This document shows positions 11,774 through 22,384 of a stretch of DNA of 64,000 nt, in pieces. Origin of the DNA: Babylonia areolata (lineage: Eukaryota; Mollusca; Gastropoda; Neogastropoda; Buccinidae). The stretch lies in the NCBI RefSeq assembly GCF_041734735.1, contig NC_134903.1:76001-140000 (forward strand), given 5' to 3'. Position 1 is the stretch's first letter; each line of letters begins with the position of its first letter. The position numbers and the translations under genes are program-made. The notes under the pieces are model-generated. The model saw only the letters and a program-made list of their open reading frames with translations, made no database searches and was not told the origin of the DNA.

Positions 11774-11935
11774 CAGTCACCTTTGCCAAGCATCGCAGAG
11801 TTTGATCCCAAGAACTTCCTGCAGCAAGTGGAGGATGTGGACAGCACGGGCAACAAAATCCCCGACTGGAAGAGGCAGCTGAGGGCCAAGAACCTGGCTC
11901 TGAAGGCACAGCATGACTACATCGAGCAGAGAAAG
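11774..11935 (+). CDS. Host gene 1, exon with first PxWKR motif (exon 2 in window)
   Basis: A 54-codon exon in phase 0 at both ends: acceptor TGTCTTTCCAG, donor AGAAAG/GTGATG. The product has an acidic start (AEFDPKNFLQQVEDVDSTGN), then the motif IPDWKRQLRAKNLALKAQ and a charged helix ending YIEQRK. The PxWKRxLxAK pattern followed by a charged helix, and a second copy of the motif in the last exon, resembles the C-terminal actin-binding region of espin and Drosophila forked. That family link is from recall of motif shape only. If right, the protein would bundle or bind F-actin. The donor and the last codons of this exon are duplicated downstream, in the 51-bp array and in the decayed copy at 13966-14011. 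Confidence 0.75.
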
Positions 11936-13990
11936 GTGATGGCAAGGGGAGGTGACGGCAAGGGGAGGTGATGGCAAGGGGAGGCTAGTGTGTAGGGAAA
12001 GACAGCACAGATATCTACCATGACGACAGAGAGATGACGTCAAGGGGAGGTGACGGCAAGGGGAGGCTAGCATGTAGGGAAAAAGAGCACAGACATCTAC
12101 CATGACAACAGAGAGATGACGTCAAGGGGAGGCTAGCGTGTAGGGAAAGACAGCACAGATATCTACCATGACGACAGAGAGGTGACGTCAAGGGGAGGTG
12201 ACGGCAAGGGGAGGCTAGTGTGTAGGGAAAGGCAGCACAGTTATCTACCATGACAACAGAGAGACAGACGATGAAGGGAAAGGCAGCACAGTTATCTACC
12301 ATGACAACAGAGAGACAGACGATGAAGGGAAAGGCAGCACAGTTATCTACCATGACAACAGAGAGACAGACGATGAAGGGAAAGGCAGCACAGATATCTA
12401 CCATGACAACAGAGAGACAGACGATGAAGGGAAAGACAGCACAGTTATCTACCATGACAACAGAGAGACAGACGATGAAGGGAAAGGCAGCACAGATATC
12501 TACCATGACAACAGAGAGACAGACGATGAAGGGAAAGGCAGCACAGATATCTACCATGACAACAGAGAGACAGACGATGAAGGGAAAGGCAGCACAGATA
12601 TCTACCATGACAACAGAGAGACAGACGATGTAGGGAAAGGCAGCACAGTTATCTACCATGACAACAGAGAGACAGACGATGAAGGGAAAGGCAGCACAGT
12701 TATCTACCATGACAACAGAGAGATGACGTCAAGGGGAGGCTAGTGTGTAGGGAAAGGCAGCACAGATATCTACCATGACAACAGAGAGACAGACGATGAA
12801 GGGAAAGACAGCACAGTTATCTACCATGACAACAGAGAGACAGACGATGAAGGGAAAGACAGCACAGTTATCTACCATGACAACAGAGAGACAGACGATG
12901 AAGGGAAAGGCAGCACAGTTATCTACCATGACAACAGAGAGACAGACGATGAAGGGAAAGGCAGCACAGATATCTACCATGACAACAGAGAGACAGACGA
13001 TGAAGGGAAAGGCAGCACAGATATCTACCATGACAACAGAGAGACAGACGATGAAGGGAAAGGCAGCACAGATATCTACCATGACAACAGAGAGACAGAC
13101 GATGAAGGGAAAGGCAGCACAGATATCTACCATGACAACAGAGAGACAGACGATGAAGGGAAAGGCAGCACAGATATCTACCATGACAACAGAGAGACAG
13201 ACGATGTAGGGAAAGGCAGCACAGTTATCTACCATGACAACAGAGAGACAGACGATGAAGGGAAAGGCAGCACAGATATCTACCATGACAACAGAGAGAC
13301 AGACGATGAAGGGAAAGGCAGCACAGTTATCTACCATGACAACAGAGAGACAGACGATGAAGGGAAAGGCAGCACAGATATCTACCATGACAACAGAGAG
13401 ACAGACGATGAAGGGAAAGGCAGCACAGTTATCTACCATGACAACAGAGAGACAGACGATGAAGGGAAAGGCAGCACAGATATCTACCATGACAACAGAG
13501 AGACAGACGATGAAGGGAAAGGCAGCACAGTTATCTACCATGACAACAGAGAGACAGACGATGTAGGGAAAGGCAGCACAGTTATCTACCATGACAACAG
13601 AGAGACAGACGATGAAGGGAAAGGCAGCACAGATATCTACCATGACAACAGAGAGACAGACGATGAAGGGAAAGGCAGCACAGATATCTACCATGACAAC
13701 AGAGAGACAGACGATGAAGGGAAAGGCAGCACAGTTATCTACCATGACAACAGAGAGACAGACGATGAAGGGAAAGACAGCACAGTTATCTACCATGACA
13801 ACAGAGAGACAGACGATGAAGGGAAAGGCAGCACAGATATCTACCATGACAACAGAGAGACAGACGATGAAGGGAAAGGCAGCACAGATATCTACCATGA
13901 CAACAGAGAGACAGACGATGAAGGGAAAGGCAGCACAGTTATCTACCATGACAACAGAGAGACAGACGAAGGCTATCAGAGCACAACACA
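11936..13990. repeat. 51-bp minisatellite derived from the exon 2 donor region, about 38 copies
   Basis: Units contain GGGAAAGGCAGCACAG, ATATCTACCATGACAACAG and AGAGACAGACGATGAA. The first units after exon 2 are longer and retain AGAGATGACGTCAAGGGGAGG, which aligns with the exon 2 donor and following intron (GAAAGGTGATGGCAAGGGGA). A similar long unit recurs at about 12715-12770. Because 51 is a multiple of three, several frames stay open for long distances; one of them is discussed as a finding. Confidence 0.95.
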
Positions 13991-14011
13991 AATACACAGA
14001 GGAGAAAAAGG
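13966..14011 (+). pseudogene. Decayed copy of the 3' end of gene 1 exon 2
   Basis: The last array unit runs into sequence encoding AQHKYTEEKK, followed by GTGACAGCAAGGGA. Exon 2 ends AQHDYIEQRK followed by GTGATGGCAAGGGGA. The match covers about ten codons, the donor and the first intron bases. It has no acceptor of its own, so it is read as a duplication relic and not as an alternative exon, although it could act as a cryptic donor. Confidence 0.65.
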
Positions 14012-14700
14012 TGACAGCAAGGGAGGCTAGCGTGTAGGGAAGGAATCCTAGAGTTATCTGCCATGATTAAACATAGTTCTGAGGAAACAAAACACAGAGT
14101 TATCAGCCACTGATTAAACATAGTTCGGATTAAAGCATACATTTATCAAACACTGGTTATAGTAATCATTTAAGCCAAGCATAGAGTTTTCAATCTCTGA
14201 TTACACAATATTGCTCTGAGGAAAGCATAGAGTTATCAACCACTGATAACACTAAAGTTCTGTGCAATACATATACTTATTGACTGCTGATAACACTAAA
14301 GTTCCATGCAAAGTATATACTTATTGACTGCCGATAACACTAAAGTTCCGTGCAAAGTATATACTTATTGACTGCTGATAACACTAAAGTTCCGTGCAAA
14401 GCATATACTTATTGACTGCTGATAACACTATAAAGTTCCGTGCAAAGCATATACTTATTGACTGCTGATAACACTAAAGTTCCGTGCAATACATATACTT
14501 ATTGACTGCTGATAACACTAAAGTTCTGTGCAAAGCATATACTTATTGACTGCTGATAACACTAAAGTTCCGTGCAAAGTATATACTTATTGACTGCTGA
14601 TAACACTAAAGTTCTGTGCAAAGCATATACTTATTGACTATTAATTACAAAAATATTCTGAGGAAAGCATACAGTATAAAAACAAAGCATAGAGTTATAT
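14012..14700. repeat. Diverged repeat, then 44-bp minisatellite (9 copies)
   Basis: 14040-14245 holds loosely related units with GAGTTATCA and CTGATTA...CATAGTTC. From 14247 to about 14640 the units are regular: ACTGCTGATAACACTAAAGT, then TCCGTGCAAAGCATATAC and TTATTG. The diverged units look like the older edge of the same array. Confidence 0.85.
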
Positions 14701-14897
14701 TTGCAATACCTGTGGCTTTGTCTTACTAATAGGTTCAGGTGCATGCCTTTTATGTAACCTGCCTTACATAGTGTACCAGTGTGTTTGGGGGGTTTTGAAC
14801 TGCACTGGTTTGTCTGCCATTCATAATACACTGGTGTGTGTGTGTGAGGATATGGGAACTGCGTTTTGAAAGACAAAGTTAACCTGTTCTAATGTGT
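14701..14897. other. Unique intronic spacer
   Basis: About 200 bp with a short TG run near 14835. Nothing coding or repetitive is recognised. Confidence 0.4.
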
Positions 14898-15122
14898 GTC
14901 TGGCCTGATTTGAAGGAAGATCAAATGGCTGTCACGTGGCTCCAGTTGGAGTGATGTTCAGTGTTCCCAGGATCAGTCTCATACCTGCTTTAGTTTGGAT
15001 TTTCTGTCTTCCAGATCCAGTCCATAGTCAGTCACACTGGTAAAACATTGCTTTAGTTTGGATTTTCTGTCTTCCAGAGCCTGCTTTGAGAACGTGCTGT
15101 TGGACCCAGTACATAGTGAGGT
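14898..15122 (-). mobile_element. Old fragment of the RNase H-type LINE
   Basis: The sequence from CTGGCCTGATTTGAAGGAAG through GGATCAGTCTCATA to GCTTTGAGAACGTGCTGTTG aligns, in the same order, with 26815-26990 of the LINE at 24924-27416 (CTGGCCTGTACTGAAGGAAG, GGATCAGCCTCATA, GCTTTGAGACGGTGTTGTAA). It is therefore a decayed piece of the reverse transcriptase region in minus orientation. A block with TTTGGATTTTCTGTCTTCCAG is duplicated internally (about 14988-15016 and 15050-15078). Confidence 0.7.
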
Positions 15123-17166
15123 CCACTCAGAACAAACGAGGTTTACACAGAGTATAGGTCACACAGTATTGACACACACTGTATGGTTTACACAGAGTAT
15201 AGGTCACACAGTATTGACACACACTGTATGGTTTACACAGAGTATAGGTCACACAGTATTGACACACACTGTATGGTTTACACAGAGTATAGGTCACACA
15301 ATATTGACACACACTGTATGGTTTACACAGAGTATAGGTCACACAATATTGACACACACTGTATGGTTTACACAGAGTATAGGTCACACAATATTGACAA
15401 ACACTGTATGGTTTACACAGAGTATAGGTCACACAATATTGACACACTGTATGGTTTACACAGAGTATAGGTCACACGATATTGACACATACTGTATGTT
15501 TTACATAGAGTATAGGTCACACAATATTGACACATACTGTATGGTTTACAGAGTATATGTCACACAATATTGACACACACTGTATGGTTTACATAGAGTA
15601 TAGGTCACACAATATTGACACACACTGTATGGTTTACACAAAGTATAGGTCACACAATATTGACACATACTGTATGTTTTACATAGAGTATAGGTCACAC
15701 AATATTGACACATACTGTATGGTTTACAGAGTATATCTCACACAATATTGACACACACTGTATGGTTTACATAGAGTATAGGTCACACAATATTGACACA
15801 CACTGTATGGTTTACACAAAGTATAGGTCACACAATATTGACACATACTGTATGATTTACATGGAGTATAGGTCACACAATATTGACACACACTGTATGG
15901 TTTACATGAAGCATAGGTTACACAATATTGATACACACTGTATGATTTACATAGAGTATAGGTCACACAATATTGACACACACTGTATGGTCTGCATAGA
16001 GTATAGGTCACACAATATTGACACATACTGTATCGATTACACAGAGTATAGCTCACACAATATTGACACACACTGTATGGTTTACATAGAGTATAGGTCA
16101 CACAATATTGACACACTGTATGGTTTACACAGAGTATAGGTCACACAATATTGACACATACTGTATGGTTTACACAGAGTATAGGTCACACAATATTGAC
16201 ACATACTGTATGGTTTACACAGAGTATAGGTCACACAATATTGACACACACTGTATGGTTTACATAGAGTATAGGTCAGACAATATTGACACACACTGTG
16301 TGGTTTACACAGAATATAGGTCACACAATATTGACACACATTGTATGGTTAACATAGAGTATAGCTCACACAATATTAACATACACTGTACGTTTTACAC
16401 AGAGTATAGGTCACACAATATTGACACATACTGTATGGTTTACATGGAGTATAGGTCACACAATATTGACACACTCTATGGTCTACATAGAGTATAGCTC
16501 ACAGAATATTGACACACACTGTATGGTTTACATAGAGTATAGCACTGTATGGTTTACACAGAGTATAGGTCACAGAATATTGACACACACTGTATGGTTT
16601 ACACGGAGTATAGGTCACACAATATTGACACACTGTATGGTTTACACAGAGTATAGGTCACAGAATATTGACACACACTGTATGGTTTACACGGAGTATA
16701 GGTCACACAGTATTGACACACATTGTGTGGTTTACATGGAGTAAAGGTCTTACAATATTGACACACACTGTATGGTTTACATGGAGTATAGGTCACACAG
16801 TATTGACACACACTGTATGGTTTACATGGAGTATAGGTCACATAATATTGACACACACTGTATGGTTTACACGGAGTATAGGTCACACAGTATTGACACA
16901 CACTGTATGGTTTACATGGAGTATAGGTCACACAGTATTGACACACACTGTATGGTTTACATGGAGTATAGGTCACATAATATTGACACACACTGTATGG
17001 TTTACACAGAGTATATGTCACACAATATTGACACACACTGTATGGTTTACACAGAGTATAGGTCACACGGCATTGACACACACTGTATGGTTTACACAGA
17101 GTATAGGTCACACAATATTGGCACACACTGTATGGTTTACACAGAGTATAGGTCACACGATATTGA
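15123..17166. repeat. 45-bp minisatellite, about 45 copies
   Basis: The unit contains TATGGTTTACACAGAGTATA, GGTCACACAATATTG and ACACACACTG. The left end is uniform; variants with CATAGAG, CATGGAG and GTATATGTC occur in runs, indicating local block duplication. Since 45 is a multiple of three, open frames of 100-190 codons arise on both strands and are not genes. Confidence 0.95.
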
Positions 17167-17174
17167 CATGGGCT

Positions 17175-17241
17175 GTGTGTTTCAGATTGAGGAGTATGAA
17201 GCTTGTGTTTCAGATTGAGGAGTATGAAGCTTGTGTTTCAG
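17175..17241 (+). repeat. Triplicated splice acceptor of gene 1 last exon
   Basis: GTGTTTCAG plus ATTGAGGAGTATGAAGCT occurs three times at 28-bp spacing, with acceptor AGs ending at about 17185, 17213 and 17241. Only the third copy continues into the full exon. Using the first or second acceptor would give the first codons of the exon, then CVSD and a stop. Confidence 0.85.
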
Positions 17242-17334
17242 ATTGAGGAGTATGAAGCTCGGTTCAAGGATATGCCCGCCTGGAAGCGAGCCCTGATTGA
17301 AAAGAAAGAGGCTGCAGGCAGAGCCGGCCAGTGA
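17242..17334 (+). CDS. Host gene 1, terminal coding exon with second PxWKR motif
   Basis: The acceptor is GTGTTTCAG, in phase 0, matching exon 2. It has thirty codons and a TGA at 17332-17334. The product IEEYEARFKDMPAWKRALIE continues with a lysine/glutamate stretch and ends AAGRAGQ. It holds the second PxWKRxL motif, about 40 residues after the first, as expected for the paired motifs at the C-terminus of espin/forked-type actin-binding proteins (inference from motif pattern). The third of three tandem acceptors was chosen because the other two lead to a stop within ten codons. The 3' UTR begins inside a 60-bp array that copies the end of this exon. Confidence 0.75.
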   Translation: MEEYEARFKDMPAWKRALIEKKEAAGRAGQ

Positions 17335-17584
17335 GACTTGACACTGCAGTACAGCTGTACTGAAAAGACAGGCTGCAAGCAGAGACAGCCAGTGAGACTT
17401 GACACTGCAGTACAGCTGTACTGAAAAGACAAGCTGCAGGCAGAGCCGGCCAGTGAGACTTGACACTGCAGTAAAGCTGTACTGAAAAGACACGCTGGCC
17501 AGTGAGACTTGAGACTGCAGTACAGCTGTACTGAAAAGACAGGCTGCAAGCAGAGACAGCCAGTGAGCGCTGTCACTGCAGTAC
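17335..17584. repeat. 60-bp minisatellite copied from the end of the last exon
   Basis: Units read CTGAAAAGACAGGCTGCAAG, CAGAGACAGCCAGTGAGAC, TTGACACTGCAGTACAGCTG. The segment AAAAGACAGGCTGCAAGCAG...CCAGTGAG matches the exon end AAAAGAAAGAGGCTGCAGGCAG...CCAGTGAG, including the stop codon. There are about four copies, lying in what should be the 3' UTR. Confidence 0.9.
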
Positions 17585-19550
17585 AGCTTACAGATAGTGT
17601 TGACAATAAGCTCCTCACATCATGCTTACAGATAGTGTTGACAATAAGCTCCACACATCATGCTTACAAATAATGTTGACAATAAGCTCCACACATCATG
17701 CCTACAGTTAGTGTTGACAATAAACTCCACACATCATGATTACAGATAGTGTTGACAATAAGCTCCACACAACATGCTTACAGAAAGTGTTGACAATAAG
17801 CTCCACATATGCTTACAGATAGTGTTGCCAATAAGCTGCACACATGCTTACAGAAAGTGTTGACAATAAGCTCCACACTTCATATCACAGATAGTGTTGA
17901 CGATAAGCTTCACACTTCATGATCACAGATAATGTTGATGATAAGCTCCACACTTCATGATCACTGATAGGATGATAAGCTCCACACTTCATGCTCATAG
18001 GTAGGACAATAAGCTCCACACATTGCTTACAGATAGGACAATAAGCTCCCCACTTCATGCTCACAGGTAGGACAATAAGCTCCACACTTCATACTTACAG
18101 ATAGGACAATAAGCTCCACACATCATACTTACAAATATTGTTGACAATAAGCTCCACACATCATGCTTACAGTTAGTGTTGACAATAAGCTCCACACATC
18201 GTGATTACAGATTGTGTTGACAATAAGCTCCACATACATTGCTTACAGAAAGTGTTGACAATAGGCTCCACATATGCTTTCAGATAGTGTTGACAATAAG
18301 CTCCACACATACAGATAGTGTTGACAACAAGCTCCACACATCATGCTTACAGAAAGTGTTGACAATAAGCTCTACATATCATGCTTACAGATAGTGTTGA
18401 CAATAAGCTCCACATATCATGCTCACAGATAGTGTTGACAATAAGCTCCACACTTCATGCTCACAGATAGTGTTGACAATAAGCTCCACACTTCATGCTC
18501 ACAGATAGTGTTGACAATAAGCTCCACACTTCATGCTCACAGTTAGGACGATAAGCTCCACACTTCATGCTCACAAGTAGGACAATAAGCTCCACACATT
18601 GCTTACAGATAGGACAATAAGCTCCACACATCATGCTTACAGATATGACAATAAGCTCCACACATCATGCTTACAGATGGGATAATAAGCTCCACACATC
18701 ATGCTTACAGATAAGACAATAAGCTCCACATATCATGCTTACAGATAGGACAATAAGCTCCACACTTCATACTTACAGATAGGACAATAAGCTCCACACA
18801 TCATGCTTACAGATAGGACAATAAGCTCCACACTTCATGTTCACAGGTAGGACAAAAAGCTCCACACTTCATACTTACAGATAGGACAATAAGCTCCACA
18901 TACCATACTTACAGATAGGACAATAAGCTCCACACTTCATGCTCACAGGTAGGATAATAAGCTCCACACGTCATGCTCACAGATAGGACAATAAGCTCCA
19001 CACTTCATGCTCACAGGTAGGACAATAAGCTCCATACATCATGCTAGCAGATAGGACAATAAGCTCTACATTTCATGCTCACAGGTAGAACAATAAGCTC
19101 CACACATCATGCTTACAGATAGGACAATAAGCTCCATACGATATGCTTACAGATAGGACAATAAGCTCCATACATCATGCTTACAGATAGGACAATAAGC
19201 TCCACACAGCATGCTTACAGATAGGACAATAAGCTATATACATAATGCTTACAGATAGGACAATAAGCTCCATACATCATGCTTACAGATAGGACAATAA
19301 GCTCCATACATCATGCTTACAGATAGGACAATAAGCTCCACACTTCATGTTTACAAACAGGACAACAAGTTCAATAAGCTACACACATCATGCTTACAGA
19401 CAGTGTTGACATTGAGCTACACACATCATGCTTACAGTGTTGACAATAAGTTGCACACATCATGCTTACAGACAGTGTTGACAATAAGCTACACACATCA
19501 GCTTTCAGACAGTGTTGACAATGAGTTACACACATCATGCTTACAATAAG
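17585..19550. repeat. 34-38-bp minisatellite, about 55 copies
   Basis: Units contain GACAATAAGCTCCACACATC, ATGCTTACAGATAG and either TGTTGACAATAAG or GACAATAAG. The left part uses the longer GTGTT form, the middle the shorter form. A variant AATAAA occurs near 17716 and could act as a polyadenylation signal for gene 1, but it is one mutation from the array consensus. Confidence 0.9.
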
Positions 19551-19875
19551 CTCTGTGTGTGTGTGTGTGTGTGTGTCCTGTGTTCTTGTTGTCATTGTAC
19601 CCAGTATGCATCACAGCAAACTGTTAAACCATATGCCTCAGGTGTTGTTTTTCATCTTGTTACATTTGTCCTGTTATACAAATGGACAGGTGTTGTTTTT
19701 CATCTTGTTACATTTGTCCTGTTACACTAATGGACAGGTGTTGTTTTTCATCGTATTACATTTGTCCTGTTACACTAATGGACAGGTGTTGTTTTTCATC
19801 GTATTACATTTGTCCTGTTACACTAATGGACAGGTGTTGTTTTTCAACTTATTACATTTGCCAGTAGTGACCTGA
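19551..19875. repeat. TG run and 48-bp minisatellite (5 copies)
   Basis: A (TG)n tract at 19554-19576 is followed by unique sequence. Units from about 19640 to 19860 contain GACAGGTGTTGTTTTTCATC, TTGTTACATTTGTCCTG and TTACACTAATG. Confidence 0.9.
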
Positions 19876-20058
19876 AATGTTGCACACATGAAACTTGCTG
19901 TGTTTGATGACTTTTGTTCAGATTTGTATTTTCTTTAATGGTTTGTGTGAAGGTGACACTTTGTGCTTTCTTCTTTCTTTGTGTAGTTGTCATACTGCGT
20001 AGAAAAGACTGACAGTAAACTTACAGTGGTTGATATTGTCATGCTTTCTTTTCCAGCA
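19876..20058. other. Unique spacer
   Basis: Non-repeated AT-rich sequence. No exon, RNA or transposon is recognised. Confidence 0.35.
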
Positions 20059-20790
20059 TCTGTTGGTCTTGCCATGATTGTTGTAAACACAATCTGCTTT
20101 AAGCGTACCACGTCTACAATTATTATGTTCTGTTGGTCTTGCCATGATTGTTGTAAACACAATCTGCTTTAAGCGTACCATGTCTGCAATTTTTATGTTC
20201 TGTTGGTCTTGCTGTGATTGTTGTAAACACAATCTGCCTTAAGCGTACCGTGTCTACAATAATTTTGTTCATTGGTCTTGCGATGATTGTTGTAAACACA
20301 ATCTGCCTTAAGCGTACCATGTCTACAATAATTTTGTTCATTGGTCTTGCGATGATTGTTGTAAACACAATCTGCCTTAAGTGTACCGTGTCTACAATTA
20401 TTGCGTTCTGTTGGTCTTGCCATGGCTCTAAGCATACCATGTCTACAATAATTATGTTGTTGGTCTTGCCATGATTGTTGTAAACACAACCTGCTCTAAG
20501 TGTACTATGTCTGTAAACATACTGTGCTTTAAGTGTACTATGTGTGTAATTAATATGCTGTGTTGATCTGCCATGATTGTTGTAAACACAATCTGCTCTA
20601 AGTGTACTATGTCTGTAAACATACTGTGCTTTAAGTGTACTCTGTGTTAATTAATATGCTGTGTTGATCTGCCATGATTGTTGTAAACACAGTCTGCTGT
20701 AAGCGTACTGTGTGTACAATAATTATGTTCGGTTGGTCTTGCCATTATTGTTGTAAACATAATGTACTTTAAGCATGCTATGTGTACGAT
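20059..20790. repeat. About 70-bp minisatellite, 10 copies
   Basis: Units contain TGTTGGTCTTGCCATGATTG, TTGTAAACACAATCTGC and TTTAAGCGTACCATGTCTAC. The right half is more diverged, with TGTGTTGATCTGCC replacing the start of the unit. Confidence 0.9.
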
Positions 20791-20910
20791 TAGTACATTT
20801 ATCGGTGTTCTTTTCTTTGATCATTCAGCTTTCAAACCATACCCCTTTAAAACTTAAAATGGATCAGTCAGAAACAGTGAATTCCTTTTCCCCATGATGA
20901 CGGATTGTGG
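20791..20910. other. Unique spacer before the PHD array
   Basis: About 120 bp of AT-rich sequence leading into the acceptor-like start of the PHD array. No upstream half of a PHD finger is seen. Confidence 0.35.
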
Positions 20911-21537
20911 TCACGCGTTCTCTTCTTTCAGGATGATGACTGGCTGATTCAGTGTGATTTGTGTGAATAGATTCACTCTCTCTTCTTTCAGGGTGATGAC
21001 TGGCTGATTCAGTGTGATTTGTGTGAATAGATTCACTCTCTCTTCTTTCAGGGTGATGACTGGCTGATTCAGTGTGATTTGTGTGAATAGATTCACTCTC
21101 TCTTCTTTCAGGGTGATGACTGGCTGATTCAGTGTGATTTGTGTGAATAGATTCACTCTCTCTTCTTTCAGGGTGATGACTGGCTGATTCAGTGTGATTT
21201 GTGTGAATAGATTCACTCTCTCTTCTTTCAGGGTGATGACTGGCTGATTCAGTGTGATTTGTGTGAATAGATTCACTCTCTCTTCTTTCAGGGTGATGAC
21301 TGGCTGATTCAGTGTGATTTGTGTGAATAGATTCACTCTCTCTTCTTTCAGAGTGATGACTGGCTGATTCAGTGTGATTTGTGTGAATAGATTCACTCTC
21401 TCTTCTTTCAGAGTGATGACTGGCTGACTGGCTGATTCAGTGTGATTTGTGTGAATAGATTCACTCTCTCTTCTTTCAGGGTGATGACTGGCTGATTCAG
21501 TGTGATTTGTGTGAATAGATTCACTCTCTCTTCTTTC
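20911..21537 (+). repeat. 60-bp array of splice acceptor plus PHD-finger fragment, 10 copies
   Basis: Each unit is TCTCTCTTCTTTCAG (a strong acceptor) followed by GGTGATGACTGGCTGATTCA and GTGTGATTTGTGTGAATAG. Translated from the acceptor it reads (G/D)DDWLIQCDLCE, stop, IH. The pattern W-x-x-C-D-x-C-E-W-F-H is the core of a PHD zinc finger; here the expected Trp codon TGG is TAG and Phe is Ile in every copy. The first copy starts GATGATGAC after CTTTCAG at 20931 and may be closest to the source exon. No complete PHD exon is seen nearby, so the source gene is broken here or lies elsewhere. Confidence 0.7.
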
Positions 21538-21765
21538 CTTTTTTTTTTTTTTGTTTTGTTTTGTTTGTTTGTTTATTCAGATGTATTCTATACAGCTTGG
21601 ACTGTTGGAGCTGGGCATGACCTTTTCCAGAAATACAGGTACAAAGGATGATTTTATTTTGAGAATGTGTAACAGCCTTTTGCTGTTGAAATGGAATATA
21701 GCAGATATCCATAGTTTGTGCTTTTAGTTCTGGTATGGCACTGTGCTGTCAGCTGTTGCTTGTGA
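21538..21765. other. T-rich tract and unique sequence
   Basis: A T-run followed by TTTG repeats (21538-21575), then about 190 bp of unique sequence. A short acceptor-to-donor interval here was considered as an exon and rejected. Confidence 0.4.
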
Positions 21766-22345
21766 GTGATATCAGTGTTACATACATATCAATGTATCAC
21801 TTGTGAGTGATATCAGTGTCACATACATATCAATGTATCACTTGTGAGTGATATCAGTGTTACATACATATCAGTGTATCACTTGTGAGTGATATCAGTG
21901 TTACATACATATCAATGTATCACTTGTGTGTGATATCAGTGTCACATACATATCAGTGTATCACTTGTGAGTGATATCAGTGTCACATACATATCAATGT
22001 ATCACTTGTGACTGATATCAGTGTTACATACATATCAATGTATCACTTGTGAGTGATATCAGTGTCACATACATATCAATGTATCACTTGTGAGTGATAT
22101 CAGTGTCACATACATATCAATGTATCACTTGTGAGTGATATCAGTGTCACATACATATCAATGTATCACTTGTGACTGATATCAGTGTTACATACATATT
22201 AATGTATCACTTGTGACTGATATCAGTGTTACATACATATCAATGTATCACTTGTGAGAGATACCAGTGTTACATGCACATCAATGTATCACTTGTGAGT
22301 GATATCAGTGTTACATACTTATCAACATATTACATGTGAGTGGGA
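21766..22345. repeat. 41-bp minisatellite, about 14 copies
   Basis: Units read TGTATCACTTGTGAGTGATA then TCAGTGTCACATACATATCAA. Synonymous positions alternate C/T and A/G between copies. It ends in a short (GA)n at 22346-22362. Confidence 0.95.
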
Positions 22346-22384
22346 GAGAGAGAGAGAGAGAGAGATTCGATTGCTTGTTTCATT

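Noticed and set aside
12729-13997. 422-codon minus-strand frame with CAAFPFIVCLSVVMVD repeats, resembling membrane segments
   Set aside because: It is the antisense of a 51-bp array; the period is a multiple of three, so any stop-free unit stays open. There is no flanking conserved sequence or splice signal on that strand.
14988-15078. Two acceptor-like tracts TTTGGATTTTCTGTCTTCCAG as exon starts of gene 1
   Set aside because: The surrounding sequence aligns to the minus-strand RNase H LINE, so the tracts are decayed LINE sequence duplicated once.
21581-21638. 58-bp interval with acceptor TTTATTCAG and donor ACAG/GTACAA, coding MYSIQLGLLELGMTF
   Set aside because: It is short, has no conserved motif, and its acceptor tract is a T-run typical of repeat ends. 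It could be an exon only if RNA evidence shows it.
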